DNA from: JANNNF01 sp963772935
GTDB lineage: Bacteria > Pseudomonadota > Alphaproteobacteria > Rhodobacterales > Rhodobacteraceae
Direction: 5' to 3'
NCBI GenBank assembly: GCA_963772935.1
Contig: CAVYZK010000007.1
Location: 496,001-560,000 of the forward strand
Length of the DNA: 64,000 nucleotides
Part shown: piece by piece, positions 18,767-27,478 of the stretch
How the letters are laid out: every line of letters begins with the position of its first letter
How positions within the stretch are numbered: the first letter of the stretch is position 1
The notes under the pieces: model-generated
Database searches by the model: none
Seen by the model: only the letters and a program-made list of their open reading frames with translations
What the model was told of the DNA's origin: nothing
Position numbers and translations under genes: made by a program

Positions 18767-21025
18767 TTAAGTGGCATCGGGGACGGGGCCGATGATTTGT
18801 GCGGCAGCCGCACCGATTGCCAAGGTCTGGTCCCGGGTCAGGTGGTTGCCCGGCTCACTGACCGTCACGCGCACTTCCTTGCGGGCAAACTCGATGCCGG
18901 CGGCGGCAAATTCCTGCTGTACGCGGCGGTAAATCTCTTTGCGGATGGGGAACTGGGTGCCGGGTTTGAACTTGAACTTGCCGCGCACCACCATCCCGGT
19001 TTCGTTGAAATCGTTGACGCCCTGGCTTTTGAACGGCTCCAGAAAACCATCGGCGAGTTCAGGGTTTGCCAGCATTTCCTGCCCGATCTTCTTGAAGATG
19101 CGGCGGATTTTCTCGGGGTCGGTGTCGAACGGCACGGTGAACTTCAGCTTCATGATGCCCCAGTCCCGACCAAAATTGGTCACTTTGGAAATCTCGCTGT
19201 AGGGGATGCAGTAAAGTGGCCCGTTGTCGTCGCGCAAGCGCAGCGACCGCAAGGATATCTTTTCAACCGATCCCATGGTGCCGCTGGCGTCGATGTATTC
19301 GTTCAGGCGGAACGCATCGTCGATCAGGAAGAACAGGCCCGACACGATATCACTGACCAGCTTTTGCGCCCCAAACCCGATGGCAATGCCCGCAATCCCG
19401 GCACCTGCCAGCAGAGGGGTGACGTCGATGCCAAGATTGCCAAGGGCGGTCAGCACGGTCAGCGTGATCACCACCCCTTGGAGCGCCCAACTGACCGGGG
19501 GCAGCACGGTGCCAAGGCGGGATGCCACCGGCAGCGTAGACAGGCCTTCCGGATCGTCGCCCCCGGCATGACTGCGGGCCTCGGTCCGTTCATGGGCCAG
19601 TTTGCGGTTGATCAACAGGCGAACCACCTCCCACACCAGATAGCCACTGACGCAGATCAGGGTGGCGCGGATGGCGTGGGCCGCGAATTGTTCGCCCAGA
19701 CCTTGCGAGGCAAGGTTGGCGAGGTTGATATCCCATAGTCTGGTCAAAAGACCCACGACGGCCCCAAACACCAGCACACGGCCCATGCGTTTGTAGCTGC
19801 GCAGTGTGGCGGTGTAGGCGCGGGTGGCCACGTCGCCCGTGCCCCGCATCGGCGATGCCAGATGCAGCACTGTGGCGCGGATCAGGGCATCCATCAGAGG
19901 GGTTATCAGAACCAAGGCCAGCGTCAGCAGATGCAGTCCGCGTTGCAGTTTGTCGCCCGCGCCATAGGCGGCCATCACATTCGACAGCACCCATGTCAGC
20001 GCAATCGCAGCAAGTGCAAACCACGGATAGGCGTGTGACACCGCAATTTCCAACGGCGTGACGGTATCTGTCCGGCCCTGAATGATCGTGGCAAGCCCGT
20101 CGCGCGCCTGCACGACCACAATGGCCAGCCAGATAAAGATGATCAGGTTCAGCCAAAACCCCAGTCGATCCAGCACAACCGGTGCCCCAAGCTGATGGTT
20201 CAGATGCAGCAAGGTGACGCACAGGCCGATGGTCACCAGAATGCCCAGAAAATTCCGATACAAATAGCGCGCCATGCTGTCGGTCAGGGCGACCATCCGC
20301 AGGTCTGGTCGCCGCGGCTCCAGCCCCGATGCGAGCAAAGCACTGCCGATGCGCGGAAAGAAGATCAACCACATTGCCACACTGCGGGCGGTGACGGATT
20401 CGGGCGGCGCGAGAAACAGGTGGATCAGCGTCACCATCGCCATGAATTGCACAAACGCCCCGATGCAATGGCGCAGCAACCTGCGGCAGACGATGCGGAC
20501 CACCTCGGGGAAAGATTGGGCTTCGGTCACATGGGCCACCGGCCCACGACGCACGATGATCAGGCGGTGCCAGCCGCGTTCCGCCAGCCAGCCCGCAAAT
20601 GCGGCGGCCAGTATGACCGCCACAACCTGCCCCGCCCCGGCCCAGCCAAGGCGCGCGGCATAGCCCGCCAACAACTGCCCTTCGTCGGCAAGGATATCTG
20701 GCGTGGCGCGGATCACAGTGACCAACCCGACGATTGCCGTCGCAAGAAACCCCGGCACAGCATCTGCCAGATCAGTCAGTACGTCTTGGGTTGCGGGGGC
20801 GGCAGGGGTCGCAGCGGCATCAAGTTGCGTCAGCAACAACTGGCGCACTTGCGCATCTGACAGCCGCGCAACAAGCGCTTCTGCCGCATCGCGCGTCAAA
20901 GGGCTTGGCAGCGTGGCGGCAGGTTCTGCACCGGTTGTCTGGGCGGCAGTCGGGCTTGCAAGCATCGCCGGCAGCAGCCCGGCGCACAGGACGACCCACC
21001 AGAGGATACAGAGCAGTCGTTGCAT
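18767..21025 (-). CDS. MscS-family mechanosensitive ion channel with large membrane N-terminal region
   Basis: The 752-residue inner-membrane protein starts with a signal-like helix (RLLCILWWVVL then PTAAQ), followed by a periplasmic segment and a series of hydrophobic helices. The MscS core lies near the C-terminus: GIAIGFGAQKLVSDIVSG is the pore helix, followed by the beta domain with GSVEKISLRSLRLRD and YSEISKVTNFGRDW. Members open under membrane tension to release solutes during osmotic downshock. The start at 21025 is chosen because it places the signal helix at the N-terminus; the frame stays open 40 codons upstream with an arginine- and glutamine-rich leader unlike this family. It stands alone on the minus strand. 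Confidence 0.87.
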   Translation of the reverse strand: MQRLLCILWWVVLCAGLLPAMLASPTAAQTTGAEPAATLPSPLTRDAAEALVARLSDAQVRQLLLTQLDAAATPAAPATQDVLTDLADAVPGFLATAIVGLVTVIRATPDILADEGQLLAGYAARLGWAGAGQVVAVILAAAFAGWLAERGWHRLIIVRRGPVAHVTEAQSFPEVVRIVCRRLLRHCIGAFVQFMAMVTLIHLFLAPPESVTARSVAMWLIFFPRIGSALLASGLEPRRPDLRMVALTDSMARYLYRNFLGILVTIGLCVTLLHLNHQLGAPVVLDRLGFWLNLIIFIWLAIVVVQARDGLATIIQGRTDTVTPLEIAVSHAYPWFALAAIALTWVLSNVMAAYGAGDKLQRGLHLLTLALVLITPLMDALIRATVLHLASPMRGTGDVATRAYTATLRSYKRMGRVLVFGAVVGLLTRLWDINLANLASQGLGEQFAAHAIRATLICVSGYLVWEVVRLLINRKLAHERTEARSHAGGDDPEGLSTLPVASRLGTVLPPVSWALQGVVITLTVLTALGNLGIDVTPLLAGAGIAGIAIGFGAQKLVSDIVSGLFFLIDDAFRLNEYIDASGTMGSVEKISLRSLRLRDDNGPLYCIPYSEISKVTNFGRDWGIMKLKFTVPFDTDPEKIRRIFKKIGQEMLANPELADGFLEPFKSQGVNDFNETGMVVRGKFKFKPGTQFPIRKEIYRRVQQEFAAAGIEFARKEVRVTVSEPGNHLTRDQTLAIGAAAAQIIGPVPDAT

Positions 21026-21206
21026 GGGCCGCTTTCGTTGATGCACAGGGCGCGCCTGCGCCGACGTTCCGCCACGCTGCGGTTTCGCGGCAGATTGTGC
21101 AATGCTGTCTTCCCCGTCAATTGCGATGAATTTGCGTGGGGGCAACCCTCCGCTGCCGTCGCATGCGGCGTCAAATCAGGGCGATCTGCGGTATGATGTG
21201 GCTGGC

Positions 21207-22385
21207 CTAGACGCGGCGTTGGCGCAGCAATGACAGCCCCAGTTCGGCAAGCGCGCAGGCAAGCACGACGGCCAGAAACGCGCGGGCCCCGGCCCAGACG
21301 ATCAGCCAGCCGCCGATCACCGGAAAGCCGAAAATTCCGACGAAGTAGGATACCACGAACCACGTCAGCGCCCCGGTGCGGTGTTCGGGTGGGGCGTCGT
21401 TCACCACTTGGGTCTGGATTACAGTATAAACCAGACCATAGCCCAGCCCAAGCAAGACCGCGCTGACGGCCTGTACCACCACGCCCCCGGCAATGCCGAA
21501 CATGGCGCAAACGCCCGCCACCATTATGGCCAGCAGCAGGACAGACATCCTGTTGTTGTCTGCTTTGCTGATGACCGGGGCCAGCACAAAGCGGCTGACC
21601 ACGACCACCCCGGCATAGACGGCAAAGTAAAGGCCCGCCGAAAGGTTGGTGCCGCGCAGCAGGCTGCTTTGAAAGGTCATCATGCCGGTAAAGACAGAGG
21701 CCCCCAATCCCACCATCAGGATCGGGTAAATCGCAGGCGTGCGGGCGACCGGGGCCAACGAGGTCAGCCAGTTCTGCGGTTTGACCATCGCGCGTGGCGG
21801 TCTTGGATCGGCCGCCTCAAACGCCCAAAGGCACAGGGCAGCAATCGCGCAGACCACCGCCAGCATCTGGAAAATTGCAGGCGTGGCAAGTTGCAAATGG
21901 TTTGCCAGAAACAGGGCCAGCACCGGGCTGCCACCAATGCCCGCCATCTGAAACACGCCAAAGCGGGTGAACCAGAACCCCCGGTCGGCGTCGCTGACGC
22001 GCTCGGATACCGCCATCGGGGCGGCCAGGTAGAACATGCCCCAGCCGAGCCCGATCAACCCGCCCGCAAGCGGGATCAGTGGCCCCATCACGCTCAACAG
22101 GGCAAGCATCATGTAGCCCAACCCCACCAGCACCGCCCCCATGGCCGCCAGCCGCGCCCCGCCAAAGCGACCCGATGTCCAGCCGACCAGCGGCACCCCG
22201 ATCAGTGTGCCCACCACAGCCCCGCCAAGGGTGCGGCCTGTGTCGAGTTCTGAACCGCCTAGGCTGCGGAAATGCTCGGTCAACAGAAAGGTCGCGCCAT
22301 AGCCTGCGGCGGTCAGTAAGGCTCCGGCGAACAGCAGGGGGGCGGTCTTGGATTTCATGCGCAGCTTTCGCAGTGGTTGACCCAC
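21207..22385 (-). CDS. Major facilitator superfamily transporter
   Basis: A 392-residue protein with about 12 hydrophobic helices in two halves. The loop after helix 2 reads GWTSGRFGGARL, a variant of the MFS G-x3-D-R-x-G-R/K signature, and both halves are rich in glycine and alanine. It is a secondary transporter of unknown substrate and direction. GTG at 22385 follows GAGG with good spacing; ATG at 22358 is an alternative nine codons in. A GC hairpin (CGGCGCGG at 22396-22403 with CCGCGCCG at 22425-22432) lies between it and the iorB stop but has no T-run, so read-through from iorAB is possible. Confidence 0.82.
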   Translation of the reverse strand: MGQPLRKLRMKSKTAPLLFAGALLTAAGYGATFLLTEHFRSLGGSELDTGRTLGGAVVGTLIGVPLVGWTSGRFGGARLAAMGAVLVGLGYMMLALLSVMGPLIPLAGGLIGLGWGMFYLAAPMAVSERVSDADRGFWFTRFGVFQMAGIGGSPVLALFLANHLQLATPAIFQMLAVVCAIAALCLWAFEAADPRPPRAMVKPQNWLTSLAPVARTPAIYPILMVGLGASVFTGMMTFQSSLLRGTNLSAGLYFAVYAGVVVVSRFVLAPVISKADNNRMSVLLLAIMVAGVCAMFGIAGGVVVQAVSAVLLGLGYGLVYTVIQTQVVNDAPPEHRTGALTWFVVSYFVGIFGFPVIGGWLIVWAGARAFLAVVLACALAELGLSLLRQRRV

Positions 22386-22453
22386 TCCTACCTCTCGGCG
22401 CGGCAGGCGTAAGGGCCAGTTTTACCGCGCCGATAAGGCCACTTGCGGATCGC

Positions 22454-24680
22454 TCAGGCAAAGCCGATGGCGGATTTGAGCGGCAGGCGGCGCAGCCTTT
22501 GCCCGGTCAGCGCGAAGATCGCATTGGCAAGGGCGGGGGCTGCGGGTGGTGTGCCGGGTTCACCGATGCCGCGAATTTTCTCGCCGTTTTCCAATACGCG
22601 CACCGTGATCGGCGGGCATTGGCGCAGCCGCAGGGGTTCATAATCCCAGAAGGTTTGCTGCAGCACATGGCCGTCAGCAAAGGTGATCTCGCCGTTGATT
22701 GCGGCGGACAGGCCAAAGATCATGCCACCCTGCACCTGTGCCTCAATATTGCGCGGGTCGAGTGCTACGCCCACATCGACAGCCGCCCAGGCCCCGGTCA
22801 GGCGCAACCCTGCGTCGGTGTTTTCCACCTCGATCACCTGCGCTGACGGAACCCCGAAGGTCAGGCAGAACGCCACGCCTTTGGCCCGACCCGGCACCGG
22901 GGTGCCCCAGTTCGACATTTCGGCCACGGCCTCCATCACCTTGATCGACGGCAGGTGAGTCATCTGCCGCATGCGGAACAAAAGCGGGTCTATGCTCGCC
23001 AGATGCGCCAATTCATCCACTGCACTTTCGTGGAAAAATGCGTTCTGTGACCCGCCGACAGACCGCCACGACCCCACCGGAACCCCGGCAGGCACCCGGT
23101 AACCTGTGACGCGGTAATTCGGAAAACCGTAGGGCTGTTCCCATGCCCCCTGTACGATGGTGGCATCGGGGCCGGGGATAGACAACCCGATGCGGCCCAT
23201 CTGGCTTTCGATCACCGAGGCCGACGCGGTCTGATAATCCAGCGCGACCACGGCCCCATCGGCCACCGAGCCCCGCACGCGTGCCATCGCCATGGGACGA
23301 TAGGCATCGTGGGAAATGTCTTCCTCACGGCTCCATGTCAGCAGAACCGGGGTACCTTCCATCGCTTTGGCAACGTGAATGGCCTGCCGAATGAAATCCA
23401 TCTCGGCCCGCCGACCAAAGCCACCGCCCATCAGGGGGGTGTGAACCTCTATGGCATCAGCGGCCAGGCCCGTGATGGCTGTGGCCTCTTTGACCACTTG
23501 GGTCGGCAACTGGTTTCCCGCCCAAATTTCGATCCGGCCGTTATGAAGCCAAGCAGCAGCGGTCAGGGGTTCCATCGGGGCATGGGCGAGGTAGGGCGTA
23601 TTGTAGACAACATCGAGTTCAGGCGATGTCAGAGCCGCATTTACATCACCATCATCGCGGTTTCGGTTGTCTTGTCGGGCATCATTAAAGCTGGCGGCAA
23701 GGTCCGCTTCCATCTCGGCGCTGGTGGCGGCGTAGGGGGCTGGGGCCCAGTCATAGGTGATCACTTCTGCCGCCCGCATCGCCGCCCACGTGTTGCTGGC
23801 AAGGATCGCAAGGCCGTTGGGCACAGGAACGGTGCGGTCAAAGCCGGGAATGGCCTTGGCTGCAGACTCATCATGGCCATTCATGGGCGCGCCAAGGCCG
23901 GGGTTGGTGCGGACAGTGCCAAACTTCATGCCCGGCAGTCGTAGATCGCCGGTGAAAAATGCGGTGCCGGTGGATTTGGCAACCACGTCCAGAGCGCGGC
24001 AGGCTTTTGCCCAGCAGCGTCCAGTCCGACCGGGGTTTCAGTGGCGGCACTTCGGGCAGATCGACCGATGCTGCCTCAACCGCCAACTCGGCATAAGGGA
24101 CACTGTTGCCATTTTGGGCAATGACAGAGCCGTTTTCCGCCTTAAGGCTGCCAGCATCCACGCCCAGACGCCGCGCGGCGGCATGGATCAGAGCGACTCG
24201 TGCCACGGCCCCTGCAGCGCGCATCTTTTCATACGCATCGGGGGTCGAGGATGACCCGCCGGTGATCTGAAACCCGATGAACTTGGCGGGAACGTGCATG
24301 GCACTGCGCAGGGTTTCTGCCAGCCAACTGGTATCGGTGGGGGCGAAGGGCACGCCTTCCTCCAGCACAGCCGCGTTGTGATAGGCGGCAGAGGCTGGGC
24401 CGTGCATCACGCGGACCTGATCCCACGGCAGGTTCAACTCCTCGGCCACCAAAGCGGCCAAGGTGGTGTGAACGCCTTGCCCCATCTCGGCGCGGGGGGC
24501 GATGATGGTAACACCGCTCTGGTCGATCAGCACATAGGGCGTCAACGCAGCGATGCCGTCGCCTTCAATCGGATTGGCATAGGGCTTGCGGTAGGCGTAC
24601 CAGCCAAAAGCCACGCCCCCGGCGATGGCGGCGGACCCGATCAGGAAGGTGCGGCGGGCGATGGTTCCGATGCGTGACAT
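22454..24680 (-). pseudogene. iorB: Isoquinoline 1-oxidoreductase/aldehyde dehydrogenase large subunit (molybdopterin-binding), frame broken near 23992
   Basis: Two frames give one molybdenum-hydroxylase large subunit of about 742 residues. The N-terminal frame starts MSRIGTIARRTFLIG, a twin-arginine signal (R9-R10), followed by APRAEMGQGVHTTLAALVAEEL, typical of IorB-type enzymes. The C-terminal frame has HAPMEP, GGGFGRRAEMDF and WRSVGGSQNAFFHESAVDELA, as in the cofactor-binding part of the xanthine oxidase family. Removing one base near 23992 joins them as PRLDVVAKSTG. The enzyme hydroxylates a heteroaromatic or oxidises an aldehyde in the periplasm, using the [2Fe-2S] subunit just upstream; the substrate is unknown. 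Its start is one base after the iorA stop. Confidence 0.8.
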
Positions 24681-24681
24681 T

Positions 24682-25149
24682 CTATGCCCCCTGCAAGGTT
24701 TTGGCGGCGTCATGAACGGCGGCGCGAATGCGCGGATAGGTACCGCAGCGGCACAGATTGCCATCCATCGCCTCGTCAATCTGGGCATCGGTCGGGGTTG
24801 GGTTGGTTGCCAGCAGGCTTGCCGCCTGCATGATCTGTCCCGACTGGCAGTAACCGCATTGCGCCACCTGATGCGCGATCCACGCGGACTGCACGACATG
24901 CAGCGTGGTGGGGGTGCCCAGACCTTCGATGGTCGTCACCGACGCGCCCGCCACATCGCCAAGCGGCGTCTGGCAGGACCGCACGGCCACGCCATCAACA
25001 TGCACCGTACAGGCCCCACACGACGCGATCCCGCAGCCAAACTTGGTGCCTGTCAGGTTCAACCCTTCCCGCAGCGCCCAGAGCAGGGGCATGTCCGGCG
25101 GCAGATCAAGAGTTTGCGCGGCACCGTTTACAGTCAGTGTGGTTGGCAT
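24682..25149 (-). CDS. iorA: [2Fe-2S] small subunit of an IorAB-type molybdenum hydroxylase
   Basis: The 155-residue protein has the plant-ferredoxin cluster at C39, C44 and C47 (CGIASCGAC) and the second cluster in the C-terminal helical domain (CGYCQSG and NLCRCGTY). This is the electron-transfer subunit that pairs with the IorB-type large subunit immediately downstream; together they pass electrons to a cytochrome or quinone. It has no signal peptide of its own, so it would be carried out with the twin-arginine-bearing partner. It is divergent from the TetR gene, and operator-like palindromes lie in the shared promoter region. Confidence 0.9.
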   Translation of the reverse strand: MPTTLTVNGAAQTLDLPPDMPLLWALREGLNLTGTKFGCGIASCGACTVHVDGVAVRSCQTPLGDVAGASVTTIEGLGTPTTLHVVQSAWIAHQVAQCGYCQSGQIMQAASLLATNPTPTDAQIDEAMDGNLCRCGTYPRIRAAVHDAAKTLQGA

Positions 25150-25168
25150 GCGATGTCTCCTTGGCTTC

Positions 25169-25226
25169 TGACAAAATGAGCGAAAAATGTCATCGTGTCA
25201 ATTGACAAATCGGACGCCATTTGTCA
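25169..25226. promoter_or_regulatory. Nested TGTCA/TGACA palindromes, probable TetR operators
   Basis: Three overlapping inverted repeats fill the gap between iorA and tetR: TGACA (25169-25173) with TGTCA (25188-25192); the perfect TGTCAATTGACA at 25196-25207; and TGACAAAT (25203-25210) with ATTTGTCA (25219-25226). A TTGACA -35-like hexamer at 25202-25207 is inside them. The arrangement fits a local regulator repressing both its own gene and iorAB. Confidence 0.6.
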
Positions 25227-25236
25227 GTTTGCTTTC

Positions 25237-25809
25237 ATGAGCCAGACCGACCCCGCCGCCGACCGGCAAGACAGCATTCTGAACGCCGCATTCCATGCGT
25301 TTTCAACCTATGGCTACCGACGAGCCACGATGGACGATATCGCTGCCGGGGCTGGTATGTCGCGATCTGCGCTGTATCTGCATTACCGAAACAAGGAAGA
25401 TATCTTCCGGTCGCTTGCCAGCCGATATTTCGCCGAGGCTGACCGCGACTTCGCCGCCGCTTTGGCGGACCCGGGCCACACCCCGGCGGAGGCGTTGCAG
25501 GCGGCGTTTGTGGCAAAGGATGGCAAGTTCATGGAGGCCGTTCTGGGCACTTCGCATGGGCGCGAATTGCTGGATGCGGGCATGTCGGTGACGGCTGATC
25601 TGGCGATCGTGGGCGAGGCGCGGCTGGAAGATCGGCTTGCGCAGTGGTTTTCAGGCTATGATCTGGCAGAGGGCATGGGCGACGCCCGGATGATGGCGCA
25701 GACCTTGCTTGCGGCCCTGAAAGGGTTGAAGGCGACGGCGCAGGGGGTGGCGGAATATCGCAATGGGCAGGCATTGCTGGCGCGGGTGTTTGCGCTGGCG
25801 CTGCGCTGA
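25237..25809 (+). CDS. TetR-family transcriptional regulator
   Basis: A 190-residue regulator with an N-terminal helix-turn-helix: ILNAAFHAFSTYGYRRATMDDIAAGAGMSRSALYLHYRNKEDIF matches the TetR pattern residue by residue in its key positions (shown here in parts: TYGYRRATMDDIA and SRSALYLHYRNKE). The remaining helical part would bind an effector. Transcribed divergently from iorAB with palindromes between them, it most likely represses that operon and itself until a substrate or toxic aromatic binds. The ATG at 25237 gives a normal N-terminus; an upstream GTG at 25195 lies inside the operators and is disfavoured. Confidence 0.88.
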   Translation: MSQTDPAADRQDSILNAAFHAFSTYGYRRATMDDIAAGAGMSRSALYLHYRNKEDIFRSLASRYFAEADRDFAAALADPGHTPAEALQAAFVAKDGKFMEAVLGTSHGRELLDAGMSVTADLAIVGEARLEDRLAQWFSGYDLAEGMGDARMMAQTLLAALKGLKATAQGVAEYRNGQALLARVFALALR

Positions 25810-25870
25810 TGCCGTTCAGGTGACTGCACATTTCATTTGACCTCTGCGCCGTGTCAGGCACGATCTGGCC

Positions 25871-27478
25871 ATGCTGAAAGCGTTGCTCCTCGTCCTGTTG
25901 ATTGCCGCCCCGCCGATGGTCAAGGCGGACACCCCCGGCTTGATCGACGAGGCGTTTCGGGCAGCGCAGGATGGCATGGCCTCGGCCGCAGGGGTCGCGC
26001 TGGCGCAAATCGGGCAGCGGGCGGCAACGGGCACCGGGGCGCTGGCCGATCTTTTGCGCAAACGTCAGGCACTGGCCGACGCGCTGCGCGATACCGAAGA
26101 TGCCTTGGCCACAAGCGGCGCTGACACCGTGATGTTGGGCGGGCAGACCCGCCAATTGACGGGTGAAATTGCGGGCCTTGATGCCAGGATCGCTGCTGAC
26201 TTTCCCCGCTATGCCGAATTGACGCAACCCGTGGCACTGGGCACGGCGCAGGTTGCGGCCCTGCTGCATCCGGATGAGGCGATGATCGTCTATTTCGTGG
26301 GGCGTGAGCAGACCTATGTCTGGGCCATCAGCCCCAAATCGCAAGGATGGTTCAGGATTGGCGCGACCAGGGATTTGATCAGTGACACTGTTGCAAAGCT
26401 GCGCGCGACGGCGGGGGATGTGGCCGTGGCACGGGGGGCGGTCGCGCTGATGCCTGAACCTGATACGCCCAAGGGGTTCAACCGCATTCTGGCCGCGTCG
26501 ATGTATGAGACACTATTGCAGCCGTTAGAACCTGTTTTTGGCGAGGCCCGCCATCTTTACATCGTGCCAGACGGGCCGTTGACCAGCCTGCCATTTGCGA
26601 TGTTGGTGACGGATACCAACGTGGAGGGCGACAATGCCGACCCGGTTGCATTGCGGTCTTCGGCATGGATGATCCGCCGCCACGCGATCACCACGCTGCC
26701 CTCGGTGGAATCGCTTGGCGTGGTGCGGCGCATGGAGCCTAAGGGTAACGGTACGGACAGGCGCGACCAGTTTGCAGGTTACGGCGACCCGGTTCTGGGC
26801 GGTACGATGCAGCTTGCCAGCCTGTCGCGTGGGCCGGGGGTGATGCGCGAAGGGCTCGCCAATGTGGATCAGTTGCGCAGCCTGTCTCCGCTGCCGCAAA
26901 CACGGGCCGAACTGACCAGCATTGCCGCCACTTTGGGGGCAGGCCCGGCGTCAGTGCATGTGGGAGAGCAGGCGACGGAACGAGCCGTAAAGCAGGCCGA
27001 CCTGTCGCAAACCAAAGTGCTGGCCTTTGCAACGCACGGCCTGCTGTCGGGCGATCTGGCGGGGTTGTTGGAGCCTGCCTTGGTGCTGACCCCACCCGCA
27101 ACGGCGACCCGTTGGGATGACGGGCTGCTGACAGCGTCAGAGATTGCCGATCTGCGGCTGAACGCGGATTGGGTGGTGCTGTCGGCGTGCAATACGGCGG
27201 GTGGGGAAGGCCCGGGTGCCGAAGGTCTTTCCGGCCTTGCCAGAGCCTTTTTGTTCGCCGGCGCACGGTCGATTCTGGTGACGCATTGGCCCGTGCGCGA
27301 TGATGCCGCCGCCCGGCTGACCACCGATACCTTCGCCCGGCTGGCACGTGGCGATGCGCGCGGCAAAGCTGAGGCGCTGCAACAGGCAATGCTGGCGCTG
27401 ATGGATGATACCAGCGACCCGACACTGGCCGACCCCTCCGCCTGGGCGCCCTTCGCGCTGGTGGGGGAAGGCGGATGA
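25871..27478 (+). CDS. Exported CHAT-domain (caspase-like) protease
   Basis: The 535-residue protein starts with a signal peptide (KALLLVLLIAAPPMVKA). Its C-terminal half is a CHAT domain, a clan CD cysteine peptidase fold: the catalytic histidine is H389 in FATHG and the catalytic cysteine C440 in LSACNT, followed by GARSILVTHWPV. The N-terminal third is helical. CHAT domains are usually cytoplasmic and fused to TPR repeats; here the repeats appear to sit in the separate, coupled downstream gene, which overlaps by ATGA. Both products appear exported, and motB follows. What is cleaved is unknown. The upstream gap is short with a poor ribosome-binding site. Confidence 0.85.
   Translation: MLKALLLVLLIAAPPMVKADTPGLIDEAFRAAQDGMASAAGVALAQIGQRAATGTGALADLLRKRQALADALRDTEDALATSGADTVMLGGQTRQLTGEIAGLDARIAADFPRYAELTQPVALGTAQVAALLHPDEAMIVYFVGREQTYVWAISPKSQGWFRIGATRDLISDTVAKLRATAGDVAVARGAVALMPEPDTPKGFNRILAASMYETLLQPLEPVFGEARHLYIVPDGPLTSLPFAMLVTDTNVEGDNADPVALRSSAWMIRRHAITTLPSVESLGVVRRMEPKGNGTDRRDQFAGYGDPVLGGTMQLASLSRGPGVMREGLANVDQLRSLSPLPQTRAELTSIAATLGAGPASVHVGEQATERAVKQADLSQTKVLAFATHGLLSGDLAGLLEPALVLTPPATATRWDDGLLTASEIADLRLNADWVVLSACNTAGGEGPGAEGLSGLARAFLFAGARSILVTHWPVRDDAAARLTTDTFARLARGDARGKAEALQQAMLALMDDTSDPTLADPSAWAPFALVGEGG

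Noticed and set aside
18740..18770. TTAAGACTTAAG near the mscS end as a CtrA site
   Set aside because: The half-sites are three bases apart and lie at the 3' end of mscS, not before a gene start.
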